Positions 16,231 through 24,802 of a stretch of 34,222 nt of DNA are shown here, in pieces. Each line of letters opens with the position of its first letter. Position 1 is the stretch's first letter. Made by a program: the position numbers and the translations under genes. This DNA comes from a virus. Location: positions 1 to 34,222 of the IMG/VR virus record IMGVR_UViG_3300006080_000308. One strand, given 5' to 3'. The notes under the pieces were generated by a model. That model ran no database searches, was not told where the DNA came from, and worked only from the letters and a program-made list of their open reading frames with translations.

Positions 16231-17271
16231 TTAGCGCACGGTTGCACAAAATGATGCATTCGGACGATACGGCACAAGCAGCGGCGCAGATTGCAACAAA
16301 AGCCAGCGCACAGCGGGATCTTCCTCAAGCCATGATTTCGAGAAGAAACGTTGCGCCCGATAGGCCGCTTTTTCATCTTGGATGACACCATAGCAACGCG
16401 TGCCTTCAAGCTGGGACGTGCTGCCGATTAATACAGTATAATCGGGCAGTAGTTTTTGTACCTGATCACTTTCATCGACATAACGGTCGTTATAAACCCA
16501 GAAATCCAAATCACCGATTGATCCCACATAGCGGGCAAGCTCAGTACCCTGACCAAAAGCAATCGGCCCCAGATTAATGCCCGCATTATCACGGAGACGG
16601 CGAATATCAAGGAGCTTCTCAACAGATGCATCGGCCTTAAACACACGCCATGCCAGTGCATCCATCACCACTGTTCGGGCAACTGCGCCTGATTTTTCCT
16701 GCACTTTGGCAACCCAGTCTTCAAGGTTATTGAGTGCATTCACGCCTGTTTCACCCCAGCGAGATGAACCAGCCAGCGCCACAGTCAACTCAGGATCACG
16801 CTGAAAATCAACCACCACAGTTGGGTAATCTTCACCAGCGACGGTGATTTTACCTGTTCGCAAGGCTTCTGCCGCCATCACTTCCTCACGGCGGGTGAGG
16901 TTTTCAAGCTGCTTGGTCAGCGTGCGGTTGAGGTTGGCTTCAAGACGTTGTTGCGGGGTAAGCGTGCCACCGATTTTTTCACCAATGGAACGCTTGAGCG
17001 GACGGCTTGGATCAAAGCGACGTTTGTCTTTCGCGTAAGCCGGTTTGAAACTTTTGGTGACATAACCTTCGTCATTCACCACTTTACCTGCCACTAATGG
17101 CGATACGAATGGTGTTAAACGTGGTTTTGATTTATCAATATCGAAGTGAATTTCTTCGCTATCTTCGGTTTGTTCTTGGCCAAAAAATACATCCAGCAAG
17201 AATGAGCTTGGACGATCCAGCCGTTCGACCACCTTGGTCAGAACATGGGTGCTAAAAATATCTACAGACAT
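16231..17271 (-). CDS. Major capsid protein, lambda gpE family
   Basis: The 346-residue protein is nearly the length of lambda gpE. It has the family's pattern: an N-terminal LDRPSSFLLDVFF, then KPRLTPFVSPLVAGKVV, then the DPSRPLKRSIGEKIGGTLTPQQRL loop. The C-terminal half contains VVMDALAWRVFKAD and RYVGSIGDLDFWVY. It forms the HK97-fold shell. It follows the decoration protein by 20 bp and precedes FI. The ATG has a GGA site at slightly long spacing. Confidence 0.95.
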   Translation of the reverse strand: MSVDIFSTHVLTKVVERLDRPSSFLLDVFFGQEQTEDSEEIHFDIDKSKPRLTPFVSPLVAGKVVNDEGYVTKSFKPAYAKDKRRFDPSRPLKRSIGEKIGGTLTPQQRLEANLNRTLTKQLENLTRREEVMAAEALRTGKITVAGEDYPTVVVDFQRDPELTVALAGSSRWGETGVNALNNLEDWVAKVQEKSGAVARTVVMDALAWRVFKADASVEKLLDIRRLRDNAGINLGPIAFGQGTELARYVGSIGDLDFWVYNDRYVDESDQVQKLLPDYTVLIGSTSQLEGTRCYGVIQDEKAAYRAQRFFSKSWLEEDPAVRWLLLQSAPLLVPYRPNASFCATVR

Positions 17272-17291
17272 GAGTGTGTTTTCCTTATGGG

Positions 17292-17678
17292 TTAAGATTG
17301 GTTTGAGCGCAGGAATATGCTTTTGGAACGCAAACCAGCGCGGATACTTTCCACCGTGTGGCCTGTACCAAGCTGAAGCGCGTTTTCGTTAAACTCCCCA
17401 CTGAAATACACAACGGCTTGTTTATCTTGGGCGCTTGCATCTACCGTTTCAGCCAAAATAGCATCGGGTGTTTCTGAGCCATCGCTTGCGCCAGATGTGC
17501 TTAAGACAAACTTGCCCGAAGCGGTAATGCGCCCCAGCACTGCGCCTTTGGCAATATTACTGCCAGAAGCAATGGTGATAATGCGTTCAATGCGTGGATA
17601 TTCACCCGCCAGTAAATTACAGGGGCTATACTCCCCCTGATCAGTAAGACCTACAGCATGTCCAATTGTAGTATTCAT
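17292..17678 (-). CDS. Head decoration protein, lambda gpD family
   Basis: The 128-residue protein is expected to trimerise on the capsid surface after expansion. The N-terminal LTDQGEYSPCNLLAGEYPRIERIITIASGSNIAKGAVLGRIT is typical of the HDPD family, with the Gly-rich beta-tulip repeats visible in VVYFSGEFNENAL. It lies between the protease/scaffold gene and the capsid gene, as in lambda. An AAAGGA site precedes the ATG. Confidence 0.92.
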   Translation of the reverse strand: MNTTIGHAVGLTDQGEYSPCNLLAGEYPRIERIITIASGSNIAKGAVLGRITASGKFVLSTSGASDGSETPDAILAETVDASAQDKQAVVYFSGEFNENALQLGTGHTVESIRAGLRSKSIFLRSNQS

Positions 17679-17706
17679 GAGGTTTAGATTCCTTTCTATT
17701 TAAGTG

Positions 17707-18048
17707 TTAGCGGGTTGAGGCGATGCGTTCAGCAACCGTATCGGCAGTGGCGATATGATCGTCCCCATCGGGGGCTATCTCAGGATTGGGGATGGAAGAC
17801 ATCACGCGATCAAACGAAGAGGATTGCGATTTCTCTGGCTCATCTTTTGGCGCGCTCTTCATCAAATGCTGGGCATTCATGGCATTGATCTCAGTATGCA
17901 GAGCAATTTCCTGCGCCAGCTTTTGACGACCTTCGGCAGCTTCACAGCTTAATATATCTTTCAATCGCTGCTTTTCTTTGGCTGATCCTTCTGCATGCAG
18001 TGATGTAACCAGATCGGGATGATCGGTTTTGAGTTGTTCAAGGTTCAT
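17707..18048 (-). CDS. Nested scaffold protein, lambda Nu3-like
   Basis: An in-frame ATG at 18048 (codon 290 of the protease gene) is preceded by AAAGGAG with about nine bases between it and the ATG, a strong internal ribosome-binding site. The product of 113 residues (MNLEQLKTDHPDLVTSL...) contains only the helical scaffold segment. Lambda makes Nu3 from the 3' part of C in the same way. The scaffold would direct capsid assembly and be removed on maturation. Expression is inferred from the site and from the lambda precedent. Confidence 0.7.
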   Translation of the reverse strand: MNLEQLKTDHPDLVTSLHAEGSAKEKQRLKDILSCEAAEGRQKLAQEIALHTEINAMNAQHLMKSAPKDEPEKSQSSSFDRVMSSIPNPEIAPDGDDHIATADTVAERIASTR

Positions 18049-18915
18049 GGGCTTTTTCTCCTTTTTCGGTTGGGTTGAACTAAAAAAGCCCTCTGGCGGA
18101 GGGCTTTGGTTTTTCGGGGATGAAAGTTCTGTAATAAGGCGTTCGAGCGATCCGACACGATCTGCCAAACCGGCATTGACAGCATTCGCGCCAATCATCA
18201 CGTCACCACCACCATAATGTCCCAGCACATGATCGGCTGTCACATCACGGTTGCGGGCAATGGTGGACACAAAAACATCGGCCATGGAGTCAATGCGCGT
18301 TTGCAACTTTGCACGGCCATTATCACTGTTAGGATCAAGGCGTTTGTGGGGGCTTTGCGAGGAAACAATCTCCACTGTTTCGGCAGATTCCTTGGCTGAT
18401 TTTCCACGGTAAATACCAACCACACCAATTGATCCTAGCGCCGATGTTTCCGACACCACAATTTCATCAGCGGCGGAGGCAATCCAATAAGCACCAGACG
18501 CTGCGTCCCCAGATGCATAAGCAATGACCGGCTTTGTACCGCGTGCTTCAAAAATCATACTGGCCAGCTCTGACACGCCGTTGACTTCACCACCCGGAGA
18601 ATCAATATCCAAAATAATCGAACTGATTTGCGGGTTTTCAAGGGCGCTCATAAAATCACGCGCAATCAATTCATAGCTGGATGCACCGCTGATCGCCGTG
18701 AAGATATTGGCGTACCGAAAGAGCGGCCCTGTCACAGGGATAATGGCAACGCCATCGCGTTCGGTGGCGTTATAGCTGTTTTGCAATTGACGGCCGAGTT
18801 TAGCAGCAACCGCTTCGGGGGATTCATTTTCACGCGCGGCGACTTCTAAAATCGTGTGCAAAGCAGTTTCGGTAATCGCCCACGGATCACCCGTTATTTT
18901 GTTCCAGATTCTCAT
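17707..18915 (-). CDS. S49 family head maturation protease with C-terminal scaffold (lambda gpC-like)
   Basis: The 402-residue protein has two parts. Residues about 50-260 form an S49/SppA-type serine protease, with DIDSPGGEVNG (104-113) and ASGAYWIASAADEIV, where S140 is the likely nucleophile. Residues about 290-402 are charged and helical and match a lambda Nu3-type scaffold. The linker at 265-289 is Pro/Lys-rich. The protease cleaves itself and scaffold during procapsid maturation. It overlaps the portal gene by 29 bp and has a GAGG site. A nested start at codon 290 could make the scaffold alone. A terminator-like hairpin lies in the linker coding region. Confidence 0.92.
   Translation of the reverse strand: MRIWNKITGDPWAITETALHTILEVAARENESPEAVAAKLGRQLQNSYNATERDGVAIIPVTGPLFRYANIFTAISGASSYELIARDFMSALENPQISSIILDIDSPGGEVNGVSELASMIFEARGTKPVIAYASGDAASGAYWIASAADEIVVSETSALGSIGVVGIYRGKSAKESAETVEIVSSQSPHKRLDPNSDNGRAKLQTRIDSMADVFVSTIARNRDVTADHVLGHYGGGDVMIGANAVNAGLADRVGSLERLITELSSPKNQSPPPEGFFSSTQPKKEKKPMNLEQLKTDHPDLVTSLHAEGSAKEKQRLKDILSCEAAEGRQKLAQEIALHTEINAMNAQHLMKSAPKDEPEKSQSSSFDRVMSSIPNPEIAPDGDDHIATADTVAERIASTR
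18082..18107 (-). terminator. Intragenic terminator-like hairpin ahead of the nested scaffold start
   Basis: On the minus strand AAAGCCCTC and GAGGGCTTT form a perfect 9-bp stem around a 5-base loop (arms 18099-18107 and 18085-18093). The transcript continues with a run of six T in total. It lies in the sense direction inside the protease/scaffold gene, some 20 bp before the internal ribosome-binding site. Confidence 0.55.
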
Positions 18916-20440
18916 CGTTTTCCTCTTTTTCTTCTGTGTTGGTGTTTAAAATGCTGTTTACGTCGTTAATGGTGAGACCAAGCTCAGTGATCTTGGCTTT
19001 TTCACGGGCAAGCTGTTCCAAGACTTCTTCCCAATCCAAACCTTGACTTGCACATTCATCTTCCAGCGTGGAAAGACCAATTTGCATGCGTAGATGTGCG
19101 GCTTTGGCTTCTTTGACAGGATCAACCCAGCCACGACCGGGGCCGATCCATTTGCACCTGGTCCATGCGGCTTTGTTCTCATAAAAATCAGGGGCTTCAA
19201 TTAGCCCCTTGTTAATTGCCTCTTCCAGCCACAATTCATAAACAGGTCTTGCCCAGTAGGTGGCAAGCCATTGACGCTGCGCCGAGAAATAGCGCCATGC
19301 CTCCAAAAGTGCCGCGCGGGCGCTTGAATAATTGGTTTTAGAAAAATCCTTCATCAATAATTCAAACGGGATATTGAGGCCCGCACCAATATGACGCAGG
19401 ACGTTCTCAACAAACTGGCCATAACCGCTATTCGGACGGCTTGGTGTAAAGGGCGCAACCTTATCACCTGGAAAGATCGGAATAATTGATCCACCCTGCA
19501 GGCGCACATCCCATTCATTACGGGCGGCGAGATAATCATCCACCGAACCGCCAAACATTTCACCAATGCTTTCACCATCCAGAGGGGTTTCAATAAATGC
19601 CGCAATCATGGCATTCACCACCGCCGCCTGAAGCTCGGATCGCTCGTAATGATCCAGCATTTTAAACATCGGCATAATGGAGGTGAGAAGCGGTTTTCCA
19701 CGGTGCTGGCCTGTACGTTCCTTATCATGGATATGCAGAACACGGCGGCGACCAAAACTGGTCTGGGAGGGAATGCGCTCCCAATCGCTGACATCAATGC
19801 CAAATCCTAAATACGCATCGCCGGGGTGGCTCTTGCGGATATGATAAGCACGCGGTGCGCCATAAGCATTAATTTCAATCCCAGCGCGAAGATATTTACT
19901 ATCCTGTTTGCCGTTTGGATTGCACAAGCGATCCGCTTCCACCAGCTGAATGGTTGTTGAAAAACCAACTTTACGATCCAGCCATAACGGCAAAGCCAGC
20001 GCTTCACCATTAATAATGCTGGAGCGAAACACCAAGGACGTTAATCCTGCAAAGTTTAAACTCTGCGCGGCATCACAATCGGTACTGTCCGCCCATGCAC
20101 GCCATTGCGATTCCACTCCCCGTGACCATTCATCCGCCCATTTCTTATCTTTGCCCAGCGCCCGATAATCAGGCGTTGCCGATAAACGCAGACCTGTACC
20201 GACCACATTATCGGTGAGCGTTTGTATCGCACCTGCGGCCACACCGTGGTTACGGCTTAAATCCCGAGAGCGGGATACCAGCGTTGGTAATTCACCCAGC
20301 AAATCACTATCGGCAGAGCCTAAAGATGGCAGCCAGCTGGAAAGCTCACGCGCACGGTGAGATGCCGCGCGGTGTGCCGTATCACTGGCTTGCATCTTAG
20401 ATTTTAGGGGGTTTCCTGCGCTGTCTAATAGTTGAACCAT
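18887..20440 (-). CDS. Portal protein, lambda gpB family
   Basis: The 517-residue protein forms the dodecameric ring through which DNA enters the head. Typical lambda-portal features are RSRDLSRNHGVAAGAIQTLTDNVVGTGLRL near the N-terminus, QLVEADRLCNP, HIHDKERTGQHRGKPLLTSIMPMFKMLDHYE in the centre and FSKTNYSSARAALLEAWR towards the end. The C-terminus is acidic (EEKEENDENLEQ). The open frame extends to 20557, but the ATG at 20440 gives the normal N-terminus. That start also leaves room for the divergent gene whose TTG start is at 20492. It overlaps the protease gene. Confidence 0.94.
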   Translation of the reverse strand: MVQLLDSAGNPLKSKMQASDTAHRAASHRARELSSWLPSLGSADSDLLGELPTLVSRSRDLSRNHGVAAGAIQTLTDNVVGTGLRLSATPDYRALGKDKKWADEWSRGVESQWRAWADSTDCDAAQSLNFAGLTSLVFRSSIINGEALALPLWLDRKVGFSTTIQLVEADRLCNPNGKQDSKYLRAGIEINAYGAPRAYHIRKSHPGDAYLGFGIDVSDWERIPSQTSFGRRRVLHIHDKERTGQHRGKPLLTSIMPMFKMLDHYERSELQAAVVNAMIAAFIETPLDGESIGEMFGGSVDDYLAARNEWDVRLQGGSIIPIFPGDKVAPFTPSRPNSGYGQFVENVLRHIGAGLNIPFELLMKDFSKTNYSSARAALLEAWRYFSAQRQWLATYWARPVYELWLEEAINKGLIEAPDFYENKAAWTRCKWIGPGRGWVDPVKEAKAAHLRMQIGLSTLEDECASQGLDWEEVLEQLAREKAKITELGLTINDVNSILNTNTEEKEENDENLEQNNG

Positions 20441-20491
20441 GACGTTTTTATTGATACCTTTATAATAATTACAAATTTTAGGAGTTAAGAC

Positions 20492-21070
20492 TTGATCCCA
20501 AGCATCTGCACCAAAATGCAAAACCTGATAAATGACGGCATTACTAAAGAATGCCATGTCGTTTATTTGCTTACATGCATAAGAAAAATATTAGAGCAAG
20601 AAGATCCAAACCCTGATTTTGAGCTTCTCAAATTTTACAGCGACTGGGCGTTACATTTAAAATTGCAGGGTCGTACAGCACAAACTGTCTTATCTTATTT
20701 TAACCAAGGACACTCACTTTTAATTAACGGTGATGACAATCTTCCAACAGAAATACAGAACATCTCTAAATTTAATAATTTGATTGAAGGTATTAAAAAG
20801 TTCCTTGAAACACATTCTGTATCTGTGCCTGAACACCCATCTTCTAATTCATCAAAATTCATTTCTTTATATGCCTCTATCATTGAAGACTGTCCACTAA
20901 TCATCAATCCTCATATCTCTGAGAATTCTGAAATTACAAAGGTAACAGTCAAAGTAGAGTTTGCAGAAGAGATTCAGCATGATCAGCAATATTATAAAGT
21001 ACGTTGGATAATTACCGACGCTGCTGGAAATGATGGTGAATTATTTGTCATTAACTCCTTCGACGTTTAA
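20492..21070 (+). CDS. Plus-strand moron of unknown function between portal and gpW
   Basis: I do not recognise this 192-residue protein. The N-terminal two thirds (about 1-120) are helical, with the motif PDFELLKFYSDWALHLKLQGRTAQTVL. The last third (about 140-192) is strand-rich and ends in NDGELFVINSFDV. Translation probably starts at the TTG at 20492, which has AGGAG seven bases upstream. A nearby ATG at codon 9 has no such site. It runs against the structural operon. It ends four bases into the gpW stop, so the two genes are tail to tail. A TATAAT at 20461-20466 may be its -10. It may be expressed in the lysogen. Confidence 0.75.
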   Translation: MIPSICTKMQNLINDGITKECHVVYLLTCIRKILEQEDPNPDFELLKFYSDWALHLKLQGRTAQTVLSYFNQGHSLLINGDDNLPTEIQNISKFNNLIEGIKKFLETHSVSVPEHPSSNSSKFISLYASIIEDCPLIINPHISENSEITKVTVKVEFAEEIQHDQQYYKVRWIITDAAGNDGELFVINSFDV

Positions 21071-21297
21071 AATTTTGTGCGAATAATACCGCGACGACTT
21101 GAACCGCTTTTCTTGGCGATATCGCGTTCCAATTCCGAAATGTAACGCTCCAGCGCCACAATGGTACTCTGGCTGTAAGTGGTTGAGCCGTATCCGTATA
21201 AGCTGACGGTCACTTCCTGCGTACCGGTCAGTAAACGGTGGCGTGCTTCCTTGGCTTGTACCAAGCGACTTTGCAATTCCAGCAATGTGTCCGTCAT
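21067..21297 (-). CDS. Head-tail joining protein gpW
   Basis: The 76-residue protein matches lambda gpW in length and pattern. It has an N-terminal helix (LLELQSRLVQAKEARHRLLTGTQ), a small beta hairpin (EVTVSLYGYGSTTYSQ) and a C-terminal helix (ALERYISELERDIAKK), ending in a basic tail. It binds beneath the portal after packaging to complete the connector. In lambda W lies between A and B, as here, but both gaps carry a plus-strand gene in this phage. The ATG has an AGGAG site. Confidence 0.9.
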   Translation of the reverse strand: MTDTLLELQSRLVQAKEARHRLLTGTQEVTVSLYGYGSTTYSQSTIVALERYISELERDIAKKSGSSRRGIIRTKF

Positions 21298-21362
21298 GCG
21301 CTGTTCTCCTGATTTCTCATTGACATTTCGATAATAAAAAAATATTCTGATGTCGGTTTTTT

Positions 21363-21409
21363 AGAAATTCCCAGCCGCTCGCGGCCATTTGGCTACGGTG
21401 AAAATTTCT
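21363..21409. repeat. Stem-loop in the divergent region between gpW and the plus-strand gene
   Basis: AGAAATT (21363-21369) and AATTTCT (21403-21409) are inverted. Between them GCCG and CGGC enclose a CTCG loop. The 195-bp gap 21298-21492 also holds a 12-codon leader-like frame ending just before the ATG at 21493. Role unknown. Confidence 0.35.
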
Positions 21410-21492
21410 CAGATATCTTGAAAAGAAATTCCAACTTTTTAGGACTTTCTTAATGCGAGCAAAGAAATACAGTCCCAGAAAGGTTGAATAAG

Positions 21493-21918
21493 ATGTCTAT
21501 ACCTACAAAAGATAGCCTTAAACAAAAGGCAAAAACTGTCCGTAAATTTTTAAACGATAAATACCAAGTTGATGTTTCTCATGGTCACTGCATGGAAATC
21601 ATCTCGCAAGCCCTTGGTTTTAAAGACTGGAATACGGCTTCAGCAGCATTAAAACCAAAATTAAAGCAAGACGACTTACCACTTAAACTCAAGACCGTCG
21701 GCGACTTGAAAAAAGCATTAGAGCTATTTGATGACTCAGCCGCAATAGACGGTGATTATGAATTTAAGGTCAAAGACTTTATGGATGATATTGAACATGG
21801 AGATCTTGATGGCACAATCCATCAAGAATTCTCTCTTATCCTTAATAGCATTCAACCTGACGACATAGTCAGCTTTCAATTAGAACTCGAACACGAGAGC
21901 ATCAGTCATACCTTATAA
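21493..21918 (+). CDS. Plus-strand moron with Glyoxalase_8-like N-terminal domain
   Basis: The 141-residue protein begins with SIPTKDSLKQKAKTVRKFL and HGHCMEIISQALGFKDWNTASAAL. This matches the short N-terminal domain named Glyoxalase_8 or glyoxalase-related, found in mobile-element and phage proteins whose function is unclear. The rest is acidic with alternating helices and strands. The ATG at 21493 has AAAGG nine bases upstream and is preferred to a TTG three codons earlier. It runs opposite to the terminase and gpW genes and ends 10 bp from the terminase stop, tail to tail. No glyoxalase activity is implied. Confidence 0.78.
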   Translation: MSIPTKDSLKQKAKTVRKFLNDKYQVDVSHGHCMEIISQALGFKDWNTASAALKPKLKQDDLPLKLKTVGDLKKALELFDDSAAIDGDYEFKVKDFMDDIEHGDLDGTIHQEFSLILNSIQPDDIVSFQLELEHESISHTL

Positions 21919-21928
21919 ATATTGCTCC

Positions 21929-23953
21929 TTATAAATACGGATCGTCAGCCTTGATTGCCCTACGTTGCGGCACTCTTGGCTTTCGTTTCGGTTTTTGTGT
22001 TGTTTGCCCAGCTTGTGCCTGCTGCGGTGTAGCTGGCACGGGCATTTCCACGCCCTTGGTTGGAATAATGACCTCTTGTCCGAGACTTTTTTCCAGTGCG
22101 CGCCATTTATAATCAGACATGCGATCCAACCCAAAAATGCTGGCTGCTGCCCGCGCATAAACACGACAATCCAAGGTTTCGTTGTTACGGCTTGGGTCTT
22201 TCTCCCAAACCTGCTTCGGAAATCCGCGCACCACACGAGTGATGCAACGCTCTGCTGTCAGCTGTTTAAAAAACTCCTCACCATATTGCGGGAAGTGACA
22301 ACTGCCGGGCGGATAGGCCACGCCATCTTCCAGATCTTTATCGGTCGGCCATTCCAGTTTGAGCCAGCGATAAAGCTCCATCTTCACCACGGGGCCAGAG
22401 ACGTTCCAAACTCGCAATCCACGGCGTTTACCACCCGTATCAGCTTTTGAAACACTCAAGATGAGCGCTGTGTCGCGTTCCTGTCCTTTAATCGCTACCA
22501 CGGTGCGTGGTTGACTGGCACGAGCGCCAGAACCGCCCCAAACGGCCTGAGGATGCTGGCGCACAAAGGCGTAAACATCCTGCGTGGCATAACCAGAATC
22601 CACCGCCATCACCCGAATGGGGAGGCTGTGGCCAGATTCATGAAGCCAGTCACGATCTAATACCTCAACCGCGAGGCGATCCCATGTTTCCTGGCGGGCG
22701 GTATCACCATCAATGATGATGTAATCCACCGACCAGTTTTGTTTATGACGACCCCAAGCCACCACTTCACATTCAAGACGGTCTTTTTGCACGTCCACAC
22801 CAGCGGTGAGGAATAAACCGCCCATCGGCACAATGCCTTGGCTGTATTTTTCACGGCGCTCATAAATGCGTTGCCACTCAGGCGCTTCGGATGATTCCTC
22901 GTAAGGTTCACCCAGCACTGTATTGACAAAACCCTTCATTAAATCGGGGTTGCGTTTGGCTTCTTCGAACAGCGTTGCCGCATCCGACCATGAAAACCAA
23001 CCCACAGGGCTATAAAGCGATGACAAGTGATAACCAACTGTGCCATCCACACTTTCAGCCGTTGCTCGCCATTCGCCTTTCGACAATAGCGAGGTTTTCT
23101 CATGATTGTGCATGAGATGCCCGCAAGATTCACAAGCGTATTTTGCCTCTTCCGGTTTACCTTCAGGCCAGCGCAACTGCGTAAAGCGCAAATACTGGTA
23201 ATGGCCACATTTTGTGCAAGGAACAAAAAAATAGCGCTGATCGCTTTTTTCAAACTCACGCTGCACACGAGATATTCCTTTTACTGTTGGCGTACTCACC
23301 ATAAAAATCTTACGGCGCAGGCGAAATGTTGCGCTTCGGCGTTCTGCCAGCAGAATCGGATCACCTTCGCCGCCAACATCACCGGGATACGCATCAATCT
23401 CATCCATAAACAAATAACGTGCAGGCATGGAACGCAGACCCGCCGCCGAATTTGCGCCAGTCATAATCAATAGACCACCTTCAAATTCTTTACTCAGGAT
23501 CGTATTCCCGCTGTCACGTTCCCGCGCAGGCTTCACACGCTCGCGCAAGGCTGGCGTTTCCTGTAATAGTGGCTCAATTCGCTGTTTGGAATTACGTTTT
23601 GCCAGCTCCACCGTTGGCGACACCGCCATCATTGGCCCCGGCGCCATATGGATGATATAGCCAATCCAGTTATTGCCGGCTTCTGTCCCGCCGACCTGTG
23701 CGCCTTTCATGAACACAATGCGTTGCGCGGACGAGCTGGTCGACAGTTGATCCATGATCTCTTTTAAGTATGGCGTGCGCGATGTTTTCCATTCCCCGGG
23801 TTCTGCCGAAGATTTACCGGATAACAGGCGATATTTATCAGCCCATAATGAAACGTCGTAATGTGGTTCGGGAGTGAAGCTTTTGAGGTAGACGTTCTGA
23901 ACAAATGCCGCGTCATACTCAATCGAAGTTGAGTTTTCCCTCTCCAATGTCAT
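21929..23953 (-). CDS. Terminase large subunit, lambda gpA family
   Basis: This 674-residue motor and nuclease cuts concatemers at cos and pumps DNA into the procapsid. The Walker A-like KGAQVGGTE lies at about 83-91, and Walker B with the catalytic acid (LFMDEID) at 181-187. A zinc-binding CTKCGHYQYL...CESCGHLMH segment follows around 255-285. The nuclease part begins near GVDVQKDRLECEVVAWG and contains further acids. The C-terminus is basic. It overlaps the small subunit gene by 35 bp and has a GAGGGAG site. Its GpA-family membership predicts cos packaging with defined ends. Confidence 0.96.
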   Translation of the reverse strand: MTLERENSTSIEYDAAFVQNVYLKSFTPEPHYDVSLWADKYRLLSGKSSAEPGEWKTSRTPYLKEIMDQLSTSSSAQRIVFMKGAQVGGTEAGNNWIGYIIHMAPGPMMAVSPTVELAKRNSKQRIEPLLQETPALRERVKPARERDSGNTILSKEFEGGLLIMTGANSAAGLRSMPARYLFMDEIDAYPGDVGGEGDPILLAERRSATFRLRRKIFMVSTPTVKGISRVQREFEKSDQRYFFVPCTKCGHYQYLRFTQLRWPEGKPEEAKYACESCGHLMHNHEKTSLLSKGEWRATAESVDGTVGYHLSSLYSPVGWFSWSDAATLFEEAKRNPDLMKGFVNTVLGEPYEESSEAPEWQRIYERREKYSQGIVPMGGLFLTAGVDVQKDRLECEVVAWGRHKQNWSVDYIIIDGDTARQETWDRLAVEVLDRDWLHESGHSLPIRVMAVDSGYATQDVYAFVRQHPQAVWGGSGARASQPRTVVAIKGQERDTALILSVSKADTGGKRRGLRVWNVSGPVVKMELYRWLKLEWPTDKDLEDGVAYPPGSCHFPQYGEEFFKQLTAERCITRVVRGFPKQVWEKDPSRNNETLDCRVYARAAASIFGLDRMSDYKWRALEKSLGQEVIIPTKGVEMPVPATPQQAQAGQTTQKPKRKPRVPQRRAIKADDPYL

Positions 23954-24419
23954 TTAAATGCTCCCTCACATAGCGCTCTAACGCCTGATGAAGAGCGTGT
24001 TCATCCACTCCCAATTCAGCAGCCATTGTCGCTGAGACACGCGCAGGCCAATTCATCCAGCTGTCCCGAACCTGCCGCCCCAGTTTGTAAACCTGCGCTT
24101 TGACTTGATCTTTATTAATCAGCTGACCTTTCTTCTCCTGCAGGGCAAGCTGGGTCAGCTGGGCTTTGTAAAGCTCGTGAGCAGTTTTGATCTTTGTAAA
24201 TGTTGGTTTACCGTTTGCGGCGGGGATATTCTCGGCCATGGCGGGCAATCCCGTATTGATTTTGGCTTCATCCGTATTTTCTTTCCATTCCTGATCCGCG
24301 CGATCAACATCAATTGTGCCGTCATCATTGGGGGTGATGCGTCCTGTTTTAATCGCTTTACGCACCGCGCCCTCGGTCACGCCACGCAACGTGGCGTATT
24401 TTCTGATTGAAAGTCCCAT
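23919..24419 (-). CDS. Terminase small subunit, Nu1-like
   Basis: The 166-residue protein has an N-terminal winged helix (IRKYATLRGVTEGAVRKAIKTGRI, about 5-28), as in lambda gpNu1, which binds cosB. A linker and a helical C-terminal half (about 80-160, with QEKKGQLINKDQVKAQVYKLGRQVRDSWMNWPARV) would contact the large subunit. It directly precedes and overlaps the gpA-like gene. The terminase recognition site is expected upstream, in the region separated here by the methyltransferase and nuclease genes or beyond them. Confidence 0.9.
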   Translation of the reverse strand: MGLSIRKYATLRGVTEGAVRKAIKTGRITPNDDGTIDVDRADQEWKENTDEAKINTGLPAMAENIPAANGKPTFTKIKTAHELYKAQLTQLALQEKKGQLINKDQVKAQVYKLGRQVRDSWMNWPARVSATMAAELGVDEHALHQALERYVREHLNDIGEGKLNFD

Positions 24420-24437
24420 ATTCTCTCACTTTTTAAG

Positions 24438-24476
24438 GATTATTGACTTGATAAGCGTTTGAATTGAAGCGTTCAT
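24438..24476 (+). promoter_or_regulatory. Shared promoter-like element, copy C
   Basis: On the plus strand TTGATA (24448-24453) and GTTCAT (24471-24476) are 17 bp apart, 26 bp before the ATG at 24503. The upstream TTATTGAC and the spacer end GAAGC match the copies at 767-806 and 29940-29981, which are on the other strand. Confidence 0.6.
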
Positions 24477-24502
24477 GGACATCACAACAGAAAGGAAAAA
24501 CC

Positions 24503-24802
24503 ATGACAAAACAAAGCAAAAAACCAATCGAAACGACTGATACCAAGCCAGCCGAGACCGTTGTAACAACAGCGGAAACCACCGCCGAGCCAGCGCCAAA
24601 AATCACCAAGAAGGCCATGGTTGAGCAACTGCTTAACTCCGATAAAGGCGCAAAGATTGAGGAACTATCCAAACACACTGGCTGGTAAGCCCATACTGTG
24701 TGCGGGCATCTCTCCATCCTCAAAAAAGCAGGCGCAGGAATTATCAGCGAACGTGTTGATGGGGTGCGGCGTTACAAAATTTTAGATAAAGCTACTGCCT
24801 GA
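24503..24802 (+). pseudogene. DUF3489 protein interrupted by one in-frame TAA
   Basis: The frame starts at ATG 24503 with an AAAGGA site and reads a Thr/Lys-rich linker, then ITKKAMVEQLLNSDKGAKIEELSKHTGW. A TAA follows at 24686-24688. The same frame continues without further stops as AHTVCGHLSILKKAG...VDGVRRYKI to TGA at 24800-24802. Intact DUF3489 proteins have Gln at this point (GWQ.H.VRG), so CAA to TAA is the simplest change. DUF3489 proteins carry a winged-helix-like domain and are usually neighbours of DUF2924 and serine recombinases, a module found here 9 kb away. Its 3' end overlaps the end of the nuclease gene on the other strand by 21 bp. Confidence 0.8.

Noticed and set aside
20441-20557. 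Longer N-terminus for the portal protein
   Set aside because: It would overlap the divergent gene at 20492 and is unlike portal N-termini; the ATG at 20440 fits.
24503-24802. Stop-codon reassignment (TAA read as glutamine) across the phage
   Set aside because: Many other genes here end cleanly in TAA at their expected length, so only this gene is affected; a point mutation is simpler.
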